This document shows, in pieces, positions 1 to 6,319 of a DNA stretch of 10,801 bases. Under the pieces are notes generated by a model that searched no databases, was not told the DNA's origin, and worked only from the letters and a program-made list of their open reading frames with translations. A program made the translations under genes and the position numbers. The stretch comes from Anaerolineales bacterium (lineage in GTDB: Bacteria; Chloroflexota; Anaerolineae; Epilineales; JAANWY01): the NCBI GenBank assembly GCA_018263655.1, contig JAANWY010000014.1, positions 1-10,801 of the forward strand, written 5' to 3'. Each line of letters opens with the position of its first letter. Within the stretch, counting starts at the first letter, position 1.

Positions 1-1019
1 AAGCCCTACCGCTGGAAGAATACGGCGACTGTCTGGTGGGCCGGCTCACCGGCAACGGCGAAGCGCACATCATGCTCATGGGCCACCTGGACACGGTCTA
101 CCCCGACGGCACGGCGGCCGCGCGCCCCATGCAGATCGAGGGCGACCGTATCCTGGGGCCAGGCGTGAGCGACATGAAGGCCGGCCTCCTGACCGGACTC
201 TACGCCGTCTCGGCGCTGCAAGCCGCCGGCTTCGACGACTTCGGGGAGATTGTGTTCTTCTGCAACTCCGAAGAAGAGGTCGGCTCGCCGGCGTCGAAAG
301 ACCTGTACGCCGACGTCGCCCAGGAAGCCGACGCGGCGCTGGTGCTGGAGGCCGCGCGCGCCAACGGCCACATCGTCAGCGCGCGCAAAGGCGGCGGCAA
401 CTATCATCTGAAGGTGACGGGCCGTTCGGCGCACGCCGGCGTCGAGCCCGAAAAAGGCGCCAACGCCATCGTCGAGCTAGCACACCACGTGCAAGCCTTC
501 ACCGATCTCAACGGCATCCGGCCTGGCGTCACGTTGAACGTCGGCGTCATCCGTGGCGGCACGCGCCCCAACGTCGTTCCCGACGAAGCCATAGCCGAGA
601 TCGACGTGCGCGTCGCACGCTCGGAAGACATCCCCGTCCTCAACGCAGCGGTACGCGAGGCGCTGGCCACTTCCCACGTCGCCGGCACCACCACCGAAGT
701 CAGTGGCGGCGTGCGCACAGCACCGATGGAGAAGACGCCGGCCATCGCTTTCCTGGCCGATCTGGCCCACGACCTTACGTCGGACCTGGGCTTCAGCATG
801 GACGACGTGTTCACCGGCGGTATGTCCGACGCCAACGTGATCGCCGGCTTCGACACACCGGTTCTGGACGGTCTGGGCCCCATCGGTGGGCTGGATCACA
901 GCCCCGACGAGTACCTGGAGCTGTCCAGTATCGTTCCGCGCACGGCGCTGGTGGCCGGCCTGATTCAGGCCATCGCCCGCGAGCGAGACGCGCTGGTCGA
1001 ACTCAAGCAGAAGGCGTGA
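1..1019 (+). CDS. M20 family zinc peptidase (glutamate carboxypeptidase / ArgE-like), 5' partial
   Basis: The reading frame is open from base 3 to a TGA at 1017-1019, so the N-terminus lies outside the window; a GTG at 36 falls inside the conserved domain and is not the start. Visible metallopeptidase motifs are GHLDTVYP (His codon at 84, Asp at 90), GPGVSDMKAG (bridging Asp), NSEEEVGSP (catalytic Glu and Glu ligand), LVLEAAR (Glu ligand) and, near the end, GGLDHSPDEYLE (His ligand). Together these are the five zinc ligands and general base of clan MH, M20 peptidases. A GRSAHAGVEPEKGANAI stretch marks the dimerisation (lid) domain. The family (CPG2, ArgE, DapE-like) hydrolyses amide or peptide bonds next to a free carboxylate, often with an acidic side chain. 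The GHLDTVYP form is closest to glutamate-carboxypeptidase-like members. It is the first visible gene of a three-gene operon, 7 nt ahead of a glutamine-synthetase-like gene. The exact substrate cannot be read from sequence. Confidence 0.93.
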   Translation, partial: ALPLEEYGDCLVGRLTGNGEAHIMLMGHLDTVYPDGTAAARPMQIEGDRILGPGVSDMKAGLLTGLYAVSALQAAGFDDFGEIVFFCNSEEEVGSPASKDLYADVAQEADAALVLEAARANGHIVSARKGGGNYHLKVTGRSAHAGVEPEKGANAIVELAHHVQAFTDLNGIRPGVTLNVGVIRGGTRPNVVPDEAIAEIDVRVARSEDIPVLNAAVREALATSHVAGTTTEVSGGVRTAPMEKTPAIAFLADLAHDLTSDLGFSMDDVFTGGMSDANVIAGFDTPVLDGLGPIGGLDHSPDEYLELSSIVPRTALVAGLIQAIARERDALVELKQKA

Positions 1020-1026
1020 GGAACCG

Positions 1027-2376
1027 ATGTCTGAAATCATCAACGACGTGCTTTCCGCCATCGAAACCCACGACATCCAGTGGGTGCGCTTCATCTGGTG
1101 TGATAACGCCAACGTGATCCGTGCCAAGGCGGTGCACACCAGCCACCTGGACGACTTCCTGGCCGGCGACGGCGTCGGTATCGCGGCGGCGCAGCAGGCG
1201 CTGCCGGTGATGTACGATGCGCCCGTCGCCGGCTCCGGCCTCACGCCGGCCGGCGAGGTCCACATGCGGGCCGACTGGTCCACGTTCACACCGTTGCCGT
1301 ATGCGCCTGGTCACGCGCGGGCCCTCACCGACATCTACGCAGGCAGCCGGCCGTGGGGACATTGCCCGCGCACCGTGCTGCACCGCACCATCACCCGCGC
1401 TTCCGATCACGGCTATGGCATCATGGCCGCCTTCGAGAACGAGTTCTATCTGCTGCGCCGCGACGATAACGGCCAGGTCGTGCCGGCCGACGAAACGGTT
1501 TTCTCCCAAACTTCAGCCCTGGATCGCGCAAATTCGGTCATCGCCGGCATCACCGCTGCACTCACAGACCAGGGGCTCTTGCCCGAAATGCTCTATTCCG
1601 AGTCAGGGCCTGGGCAGTTCGAGATGCCCACCCGCTACGCCGATGCGCTGGCCGCCGCCGACAATCAGATCGTCTTCCGCGAGACCATTCGGGCCGTGGC
1701 CTACCAGCATGAGCTGGTCGCGTCGTTCTTGCCGAAGATCTTCGAAGACAAGGCCGGCAGCGGCGCCCACCTGCACCTTAGTTTGTGGCGCGAGGGCGCC
1801 AATCTGACCAGCGACGCCGCGCGCTTCGACACCATCTCGCAGGAGTCGTCGATGTTCGCCGCCGGCATACTGCACCACCTGCCGGCGCTCATGGCCATCA
1901 CCACGCCCAGCCCGATCTCCTACCGCCGCATTCGGCCCCACTTCTGGAGCGGCGCCTTCACCTGCTGGGGCTACGGCAACCGTGAAGCGGCGATTCGTGT
2001 GCCACAGTTGCCGGCGGGACGCGCCCTCACCAACCTGGAGCTCAAGACCTGCGACCCGACCTGCAACCCCTACCTGGCGCTGGGGGCCACTATCGCGGCC
2101 GGCCTGGATGGACTGAACAAGGAAATGGAGCTCGGCGATCCGGTGCAGATGGACCCCGCCAACATGCCGGAGGAAGAACGTGAGGTGCGCGGTATTCGCC
2201 GGCTGCCGAAAGACCTCGGCGCAGCCATCGCGGAATTTGAGGCCGACGAAGTCCTGCAGGAGGCGCTAGGCCCCGAACTGACGCGGTCCTTCCTGGCTGT
2301 GCGCCGCGACGAGTGGGAGGCGCTGAAAGACCTCTCGCTGGAGGAGCAAGTTGACCTGCTGCTGGAGCGGTACTGA
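1027..2376 (+). CDS. Glutamine synthetase family protein (FluG/gamma-glutamyl-amide synthetase type)
   Basis: This 449-residue protein has a short beta-grasp N-domain (about 1-105) and the GS catalytic domain (about 110-445). Visible active-site motifs are AFENEF (E137, E139), SESGPGQFEM (E192, E199, metal-binding glutamates), GSGAHLHLSLW (H248, H250, ATP/metal loop), GNREAAIRVP (R319, R324, substrate and phosphate) and LELKTCDPTCNPYLALG (338-353). In the last motif classical GS usually has Arg where this protein has Lys 340, so the substrate is probably not simply ammonia. The family activates the gamma-carboxyl of glutamate (or a similar acid) with ATP and joins it to an amine. At 449 residues it matches the short GS-like proteins (FluG C-terminal domain, PuuA, GlnA-like). 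The start at 1027 is backed by GAGG at 1018-1021, and it overlaps no neighbour. It is followed after 3 nt by a FluG-type amidohydrolase, the same pair that is fused in fungal FluG. Confidence 0.92.
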   Translation: MSEIINDVLSAIETHDIQWVRFIWCDNANVIRAKAVHTSHLDDFLAGDGVGIAAAQQALPVMYDAPVAGSGLTPAGEVHMRADWSTFTPLPYAPGHARALTDIYAGSRPWGHCPRTVLHRTITRASDHGYGIMAAFENEFYLLRRDDNGQVVPADETVFSQTSALDRANSVIAGITAALTDQGLLPEMLYSESGPGQFEMPTRYADALAAADNQIVFRETIRAVAYQHELVASFLPKIFEDKAGSGAHLHLSLWREGANLTSDAARFDTISQESSMFAAGILHHLPALMAITTPSPISYRRIRPHFWSGAFTCWGYGNREAAIRVPQLPAGRALTNLELKTCDPTCNPYLALGATIAAGLDGLNKEMELGDPVQMDPANMPEEEREVRGIRRLPKDLGAAIAEFEADEVLQEALGPELTRSFLAVRRDEWEALKDLSLEEQVDLLLERY

Positions 2377-2379
2377 TCG

Positions 2380-3507
2380 ATGCTCGATCTCTCCGCCATC
2401 CCCATCGTCGATCAGCACGCCCACAATCTGGTGCGACCGGAAACTCTGAGTGAGCTCGTCTATCTCGGCTCCTTCACCGAAGGCTACGCCGAAGAAATCG
2501 TCTCGGAACACGTGCGCGAGACGTTGTTCTACCGCCGCAGCCTGCGCGACGTGGCTGCGTTTCTCCGTTGCGCGCCGGAGCTGCCGGCGGTGTTGGCCGC
2601 GCGCGACAAGCTCGGCTTCGAGGAGACGGCCCAGCGCTTCTTCGACGCCGGCAACTTCCAGGCCCTGATGCTGGACGACGGCTTCGTGCCAGACAAGATT
2701 CTGCCCACCGAGTGGCACGCCCGCTTCGCCCCCGTCCACCGCATCCTGCGCGTCGAATTTCTGGCCGAGAACCTGATCTGCGAGGCTGCCACCTGGGCTG
2801 ACTTCGAGGAAGGATTTCGCTCCGCACTCCGGAACCTGCCCGAAGACGTCGTCAGTCTGAAGTCCATCGCCGCCTACCGCACCGGCCTGGCCATCGCGGA
2901 GCCGGATGCCGAAGAAGCAGAGACGAGCTTCGAGCTGCTGCGGGACCAGATGGAGACCGGCGCAGCCACCCGGCTGGCAGACAAACCACTGAACGACTGG
3001 GTGGCCTGGACCGCGCTGGAGGCAGCAGCCGCACAAGCGCTCCCCATCCAGTTTCACACCGGCTTCGGCGACCCGGACCTCGATCTGCGGTACGCGAACC
3101 CGCTCCACATGCGCCCGCTCTTCGAGAATCCGGCCTTCGCGGACGTGCGCTTCGTGCTGCTCCACGCCTCGTATCCCTTCACGCGCGAGGCCGGCTATCT
3201 GGCCGCCGTCTACCCGAACGTCTACGTCGACCTCGGGCTGGCGATTCCGTTTCTCAGCGTGGCCGGCATGCGGTTTGTGGTGCGTGCCTTCCTGGAGCTG
3301 ACCCCCATCAGCAAGATTCTCTTCTCCACCGACGCCCACGTCATTCCCGAGCTGTTCTACGTCGGGGCGCTGTGGGGCCGGCGGGTGCTGGCCGGCGTCC
3401 TGGAAGAGACCGTGCAAGCCGGCGATCTCACCGCCAGCGAAGCCGAATCCGCCGCAGACGACATCCTGCGCGGGAATGCGAATAGGCTGTATCGATTGCC
3501 GGCGTAG
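2380..3507 (+). CDS. FluG-type amidohydrolase (amidohydrolase 2 family)
   Basis: This 375-residue TIM-barrel metal hydrolase shows the superfamily motifs in order: VDQHAHN (H13, H15, strand 1 metal site), VSLKSIAAYRTGL (about residues 158-170, strand 4 lysine region, a signature of the FluG N-terminal domain), IQFHTGFGD (strand 5 His), LLHASYPF (strand 6 His) and LFSTDAH (strand 8 Asp). The gene starts 3 nt after the stop of the GS-like gene, with only a weak GGAG 13 nt upstream, so translational coupling is likely. Fungal FluG and plant NodGS carry this domain fused N-terminally to a GS-like domain; here they are separate genes in the order ligase then hydrolase. Inferred role: hydrolysis of an amide made or recognised by the partner ligase, or a linked deacylation. 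A long open frame on the opposite strand (3417-2266) is a coding shadow. An intrinsic terminator follows at 3537-3563. Confidence 0.9.
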   Translation: MLDLSAIPIVDQHAHNLVRPETLSELVYLGSFTEGYAEEIVSEHVRETLFYRRSLRDVAAFLRCAPELPAVLAARDKLGFEETAQRFFDAGNFQALMLDDGFVPDKILPTEWHARFAPVHRILRVEFLAENLICEAATWADFEEGFRSALRNLPEDVVSLKSIAAYRTGLAIAEPDAEEAETSFELLRDQMETGAATRLADKPLNDWVAWTALEAAAAQALPIQFHTGFGDPDLDLRYANPLHMRPLFENPAFADVRFVLLHASYPFTREAGYLAAVYPNVYVDLGLAIPFLSVAGMRFVVRAFLELTPISKILFSTDAHVIPELFYVGALWGRRVLAGVLEETVQAGDLTASEAESAADDILRGNANRLYRLPA

Positions 3508-3534
3508 CAGTCACCTAACGTCTTGCAACGTCGC

Positions 3535-3563
3535 AAGGAGCGATCACGAGATCGCCCCTTTTT
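3535..3563 (+). terminator. Intrinsic terminator of the M20-GS-amidohydrolase operon
   Basis: GGAGCGATC (3537-3545), loop ACGA, GATCGCCCC (3550-3558) form a 9-bp GC-rich stem with one A/C mismatch, extended by AA/TT, and are followed at once by five T (3559-3563). It lies 28 nt after the amidohydrolase stop and just before the dcd promoter, so it separates two transcription units. Confidence 0.8.
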
Positions 3564-3567
3564 CGAC

Positions 3568-3596
3568 TTGATAGATACAACTCCCCGTGATAAACT
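3568..3596 (+). promoter_or_regulatory. Predicted sigma-70 promoter of dcd
   Basis: TTGATA (3568-3573), a 17-bp spacer, and TAAACT (3591-3596) match the -35 and -10 consensus at 5/6 and 4/6 positions with ideal spacing. Transcription would start near 3603 and give a leader of about 55 nt before the TTG start. It sits immediately after the upstream terminator. Confidence 0.5.
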
Positions 3597-3658
3597 TCTT
3601 TCTCGGAGAGGGAGATTCCCCTCACCGCAACCGTTGAACTGCAACCAGGAGGGCACTG

Positions 3659-4231
3659 TTGATTCTTAGCGATCGTGAAATCATCGAACGAGTCGAGAAA
3701 GAGCAGATGATCGAACCGTTCGTCGACCACCAAGTGAGCGATGAGGTCGTCTCGTACGGCCTTTCGAGTTACGGCTACGATTTCCGCGTGGCCAACGAGT
3801 TCAAGATTTTCAGCAACGTCAACTACACCGCCGTCGACCCCAAGAACTTCGATCCTGCTGCCTTCGTCGACGTCGTCACCGACAATCACTGCGTGATTCC
3901 ACCCAACTCCTTCGTGCTGGCCCGCACGCTGGAATATTTCCGCATCCCGCGCGACATCCTGACGTTGTGCGTCGGCAAATCGACTTATGCCCGCTGTGGT
4001 ATTATTGTCAACATAACGCCTTTCGAGCCGATGTGGGAGGGACAGGCAACCCTGGAAATATCGAACACGACGCCGCTGCCGGCAATAATTTATGCCAACG
4101 AGGGCATCGGCCAAGTGATCTTCCTGCGGGCATCGGAGGAATGCGCCATCTCCTACGCCGACCGCAAGGGCAAGTATCAACGTCAGCGCGGAATCGTGCT
4201 GCCAAAGATAGGGTCCGCTCTTTCGGAATAA
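3659..4231 (+). CDS. dcd: dCTP deaminase
   Basis: This 190-residue protein converts dCTP to dUTP and ammonia, the cytosolic step that supplies dUMP for thymidylate synthesis. The start is TTG at 3659. It is supported by AGGAGGG at 3647-3653 and by the N-terminus MILSDREI, which is where dCTP deaminases normally begin; no ATG or GTG fits better. Key motifs are SYGYDFR (37-43), the catalytic GKSTYARCG (106-114, with S108 and R112) and WEGQATLEISNT with E133 as the catalytic glutamate. These correspond to Ser111, Arg115 and Glu138 of the E. coli enzyme. Length is normal for the monofunctional trimeric enzyme. The C-terminal KYQRQRGIVLPK matches the nucleotide-binding tail. The stop TAA (4229-4231) overlaps an ATG and lies inside a 10-bp direct repeat that borders an inserted element, so the gene was probably once overlapped with the next one. 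Confidence 0.95.
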   Translation: MILSDREIIERVEKEQMIEPFVDHQVSDEVVSYGLSSYGYDFRVANEFKIFSNVNYTAVDPKNFDPAAFVDVVTDNHCVIPPNSFVLARTLEYFRIPRDILTLCVGKSTYARCGIIVNITPFEPMWEGQATLEISNTTPLPAIIYANEGIGQVIFLRASEECAISYADRKGKYQRQRGIVLPKIGSALSE

Positions 4232-4411
4232 TGCATCTTGCTACTCTACAGAAACTTTGTTCTGTTCCCACACTCGCTGGGGCCGGTCTCCCGACCGTGT
4301 CCCTCCCGTTGGCCGAAGGTCTCCAACGGTCTGGAAACTCATCTGGCTCGGTCTGTAAGCGAAGCAGCGACCGGCCAAAGCAAGATGTGTAGGGTAGCGA
4401 GATAATGCATC
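4228..4411. mobile_element. Short non-autonomous insertion E1 between dcd and the eIF2B-like gene
   Basis: ATAATGCATC occurs at 4228-4237 and again at 4402-4411, bordering about 164 bp of unrelated sequence. Just inside the repeats are inverted ends, GCTACTCTACA (4240-4250) and the reverse complement of GCTACCCTACA (ending 4398), with one mismatch. Inside are a palindromic GGCCGGTCTCCCGACCG module (4281-4297) and a perfect 7-bp hairpin CCGTTGG/CCAACGG (4306-4329). No coding capacity is evident; the open frame that runs through it is a readthrough of the dcd +2 frame. The pattern fits a MITE with target duplication, though the two ends are offset by one base, so the exact boundaries are uncertain. 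Confidence 0.65.
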
Positions 4412-5325
4412 CCGAAATCCACGAGCAGATTGACGCAATCGCCGCTGACCACCTCTCTGGCGCCACGGACATCACCCGCCGCGCCGCCGGCGTGCTAGCA
4501 TCACTTCCCGTGTACAGCGACACGATGTCGGCCGGCGACTTTCGCGCAGAGTTGACCGAGGTCGCGCGTGAGCTGGCGGCCGCCCAGCCGTCGATGACGT
4601 CACTCTTCACGCTGGTGAACCAAGTGCTGCTGGCCGCCGAGGAGGAAGAGGAATTCGGCCGGCTGATGACGGCCGTGGAACACACAGCCAAGGATTTTGG
4701 CGAAGAACTGACAAACCGACTCAACCAAATCGCACAAACCGCCCTCCCGCTGATCCACGACGGCGCCACCATCATGACGATTTCGTCCAGCTCGACGGTG
4801 CTGGCGGCGCTGGAACGGGCGCAAGAAGCGGACAAACGCTTCCGCGTGATCTGCCTGGAATCGCGACCGCAGCGCGAAGGCATCGACTTCGCCAAGCAAG
4901 TCGCTGAGCTGGAGATCGATGTGACGTTGGTGGTGGATGCCGGCATGGCGCACTTTATGGACGGCGTCAACACCGTCCTTTTCGGCGCCGACACGATTTC
5001 GCCGAGAGGTCTTGTGAACAAGATTGGCACCTACGCGCTGGCCCTCACCGCCGACGCGCACGGTGTGCCGGCCTACGGCCTGGCCGGCACTGAGAAGTTC
5101 CTGCCGGCCAGCCTGCTCGACCGCTTCGAAATCGAGCAGCAAGACCTGCGCGAGGTCTTAGACGAGCCGGTGCACCCGCGACTGGACGTCGTCAACGTCT
5201 ACTTCGACCTGACGCCGCTGCACTTCGTGGCCGGCGTCGTCACCGAACACGACGTTCTCGCCCCCGCCGATGTCGAGGAACGTCTGAGAACTATCGAGAT
5301 ACATCCAACTTTGTTGGTCGGTTAG
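4405..5325 (+). CDS. eIF2B alpha/beta/delta-related protein (ribose-1,5-bisphosphate isomerase / MtnA superfamily)
   Basis: This 306-residue protein has a helical N-terminal half (about 1-115, with an acidic EEEEEF run at 80-84) and a Rossmann-like C-terminal half. Signatures of the eIF2B/MtnA/R15P-isomerase superfamily are LESRPQREG (151-159), VVDAGMAHFM (177-185), FGADTISPRG (193-202, with D196 at the catalytic Asp position) and VNKIGTYALAL (204-214). In MtnA and archaeal R15P isomerase a catalytic Cys lies about 70 residues before this Asp. Here that region reads TISSSSTVL (125-133) with no Cys, so isomerase activity is doubtful and a sugar-phosphate-binding or regulatory role is possible. 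ATG 4405 is chosen because it opens the frame; the ribosome binding site is poor. That fits an ancestral TAATG overlap with dcd, later disrupted by insertion E1. Confidence 0.85.
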   Translation: MHPEIHEQIDAIAADHLSGATDITRRAAGVLASLPVYSDTMSAGDFRAELTEVARELAAAQPSMTSLFTLVNQVLLAAEEEEEFGRLMTAVEHTAKDFGEELTNRLNQIAQTALPLIHDGATIMTISSSSTVLAALERAQEADKRFRVICLESRPQREGIDFAKQVAELEIDVTLVVDAGMAHFMDGVNTVLFGADTISPRGLVNKIGTYALALTADAHGVPAYGLAGTEKFLPASLLDRFEIEQQDLREVLDEPVHPRLDVVNVYFDLTPLHFVAGVVTEHDVLAPADVEERLRTIEIHPTLLVG

Positions 5326-5350
5326 CCGGCCTCCTCCGGCCGCGCGGGTA

Positions 5351-5402
5351 TTGACAAGGGGCTCCCCTGGGTTATACTTGTCATGGGAAGGAGGATATAA
5401 CC
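5351..5402 (+). promoter_or_regulatory. Strong promoter and Shine-Dalgarno without a downstream gene
   Basis: TTGACA (5351-5356), 16 bp, TATACT (5373-5378) is a near-consensus sigma-70 promoter. Its spacer carries AGGGG-CT-CCCCT (5357-5368). AAGGAGGA (5388-5395) follows, but no ATG, GTG or TTG occurs at the expected 5400-5407, and stops (TAA, TAG) follow at once. GGTTATA (5370-5376) and TATAACC (5396-5402) form a perfect 7-bp inverted repeat around the Shine-Dalgarno. The only possible start downstream, TTG at 5414, gives 13 codons. Transcription would run into the foldback element at 5450-5559 and then antisense to the acetyltransferase gene. Confidence 0.6.
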
Positions 5403-5441
5403 AATTAACTAGCATTGTTTCACAGCCCAATGAACCATCCC

Positions 5442-5567
5442 CTTATTTCGCATTGAGGAAAAAGTGACACTTACGCTCGCGACGGATTGTCAAATCCGTC
5501 GCCCTGCAGCCTGGGTCTGGCGATCCAGCCGGAGCGTAGTGCGACTTTTTCCTCAATGCCTTATTTC
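5442..5567. mobile_element. Foldback MITE-like element E2 with 8-bp target duplication
   Basis: The element spans 5450-5559 (110 bp). Its ends are perfect 16-bp inverted repeats (GCATTGAGGAAAAAGT at 5450-5465 and its reverse complement at 5544-5559). Direct repeats CTTATTTC flank it at 5442-5449 and 5560-5567. Imperfect pairing continues inward (ACACTTACGCTC with GAGCGTAGTGC). The centre holds two short palindromes, GACGGATT-GTCA-AATCCGTC (5481-5500) and a degenerate CTGGGTCTGGCGATCCAG (5511-5528). There is no coding capacity. The right target copy contains the stop codon of the minus-strand acetyltransferase, which the insertion left intact. Confidence 0.8.
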
Positions 5568-6043
5568 AAGAACTTGGCCACTTCCCTGGTGCCGTTTTCG
5601 ACCAATTGCTTGCCAACCAACCGAAAACCGTATTTTCTGTGAAATGATAGGGAGATGTCGTTAGGTGGGTTGCTGTAAACATCGGCCGTGAGCGCGCATG
5701 ACGTCTCTGAGGCACACTGTTCCAAGTCTTCATATAGTCTCCATGCAATTCGCTTGCGGCGTGCCCACTCGGCTACAATAACTCGATCAATGTAGATGAA
5801 GTCAGAGTGGCGTTCACGAAACCACTGAAGATATTCGCTCTTGTAGCCGCTATCGTGCGCGATGGCGATCAGTGTGCCGGCCACCTTGCCATTTGCCTCG
5901 GCGACTCGGAAGTAAGCTGCCGAGTGGGCACACCACGTCAGTTTTGGTAAGTCCAGTTTGTTAACCTGGGGTAAAGCTTGTTCGTTCAGCGAAAGCACTT
6001 CTGGGAAGTCCTCACGTGTAGCATTGCGAATGTGCACATTCAT
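5561..6043 (-). CDS. GNAT family N-acetyltransferase
   Basis: This 160-residue protein has the GNAT order: N-terminal IRNATREDFPEVLSLNEQALP (residues 5-25), a VAGTLIAIA strand (about 58-66), IYIDRVIVAEWARRKRIAWRLYEDLEQ (motif A, about 83-109) and a C-terminal NPPNDISLSFHRKYGFRLVGKQL (motif B, about 125-147, the typical FYxKxGF form). In motif A the usual Arg/Gln-x-x-Gly-x-Gly/Ala acetyl-CoA loop reads RRKRIA, so both glycine positions are altered. The family transfers an acetyl group from acetyl-CoA to an amine; the acceptor cannot be predicted. ATG at 6043 has only a weak GAGA upstream. The gene looks clearly less GC-rich than its neighbours and is bounded by two foldback elements (5450-5559 and 6154-6315), which suggests later acquisition. 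Its TAA stop lies inside the target duplication of element E2. Confidence 0.85.
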   Translation of the reverse strand: MNVHIRNATREDFPEVLSLNEQALPQVNKLDLPKLTWCAHSAAYFRVAEANGKVAGTLIAIAHDSGYKSEYLQWFRERHSDFIYIDRVIVAEWARRKRIAWRLYEDLEQCASETSCALTADVYSNPPNDISLSFHRKYGFRLVGKQLVENGTREVAKFLK

Positions 6044-6078
6044 GTTCGTTTCTCAATCAACAGACTGGAGGTGGGATT

Positions 6079-6134
6079 TTGTCAGCTTTTAGCACCACTG
6101 ACAATCAGCCGGGCCGGTACTCGGCCGGCCCGAC
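6079..6134. repeat. Two small hairpins between the radical SAM and GNAT genes
   Basis: GCCGGGCCGG (6108-6117) pairs with CCGGCCCGAC (6125-6134) over 10 bp with one mismatch and a 7-nt loop. Next to it, TTGTCAG and CTGACAA form a perfect 7-bp inverted repeat (about 6079-6103). Neither has a T tract, so an intrinsic terminator is not supported. They could be an operator or transcript-stabilising structures for the acetyltransferase gene. Confidence 0.4.
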
Positions 6135-6149
6135 ACCACGGTCGAGGGG

Positions 6150-6319
6150 CTAGGTTCTGTTGACATTTGGCCAAAAACGACCCCTCGATATGGCTATCGC
6201 CTACCCCTCGACAAGCTCGGGACGTCGCTCAGGATGCGTTTTTGGCCCGATTTCGCATGCTGAGTGCCCTGCAAGGGTGTATCGAAGCGTCGAAATCGGC
6301 AAATGTCAACAGAACCTAG
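6150..6319. mobile_element. MITE-like element E3 flanked by CTAG
   Basis: GTTCTGTTGACATTT (6154-6168) and its exact reverse complement (6301-6315) are perfect 15-bp terminal inverted repeats, with weaker pairing continuing inward to about 6190 and 6278. CTAG stands on both sides (6150-6153 and 6316-6319), consistent with a 4-bp target duplication of the kind made by some IS5-like transposases. The 162-bp interior has no gene. It carries a variant of the TCGACAAGCTCAGGACGTCGCT module (6207-6238). The right CTAG forms the TAG stop of the radical SAM gene; the same stop would exist at the empty site. Confidence 0.72.

Noticed and set aside
477..1509. Minus-strand frames opposite the M20 and GS genes
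   Set aside because: Coding shadows; the plus-strand proteins show full sets of active-site motifs.
2266..3417. Long minus-strand open frame (383 codons) opposite the amidohydrolase
   Set aside because: Its translation has no recognisable family and the composition of a GC-rich antisense shadow; the plus strand carries clear metal-hydrolase motifs.
3967..4392. Plus-strand frame overlapping dcd and running through element E1, including an ATG at 4231
   Set aside because: It is the dcd sequence in another frame continued into the insertion; no independent coding signal.
4008..5030. 340-codon minus-strand open frame opposite dcd and the eIF2B-like gene
   Set aside because: It runs across two real genes and an insertion, is Ser/Arg-rich, and shows no domain.
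5383..5400. Five-codon leader peptide starting at ATG 5383
   Set aside because: The ATG is at the expected transcription start with no ribosome binding site before it and stops after five codons; nothing supports translation.
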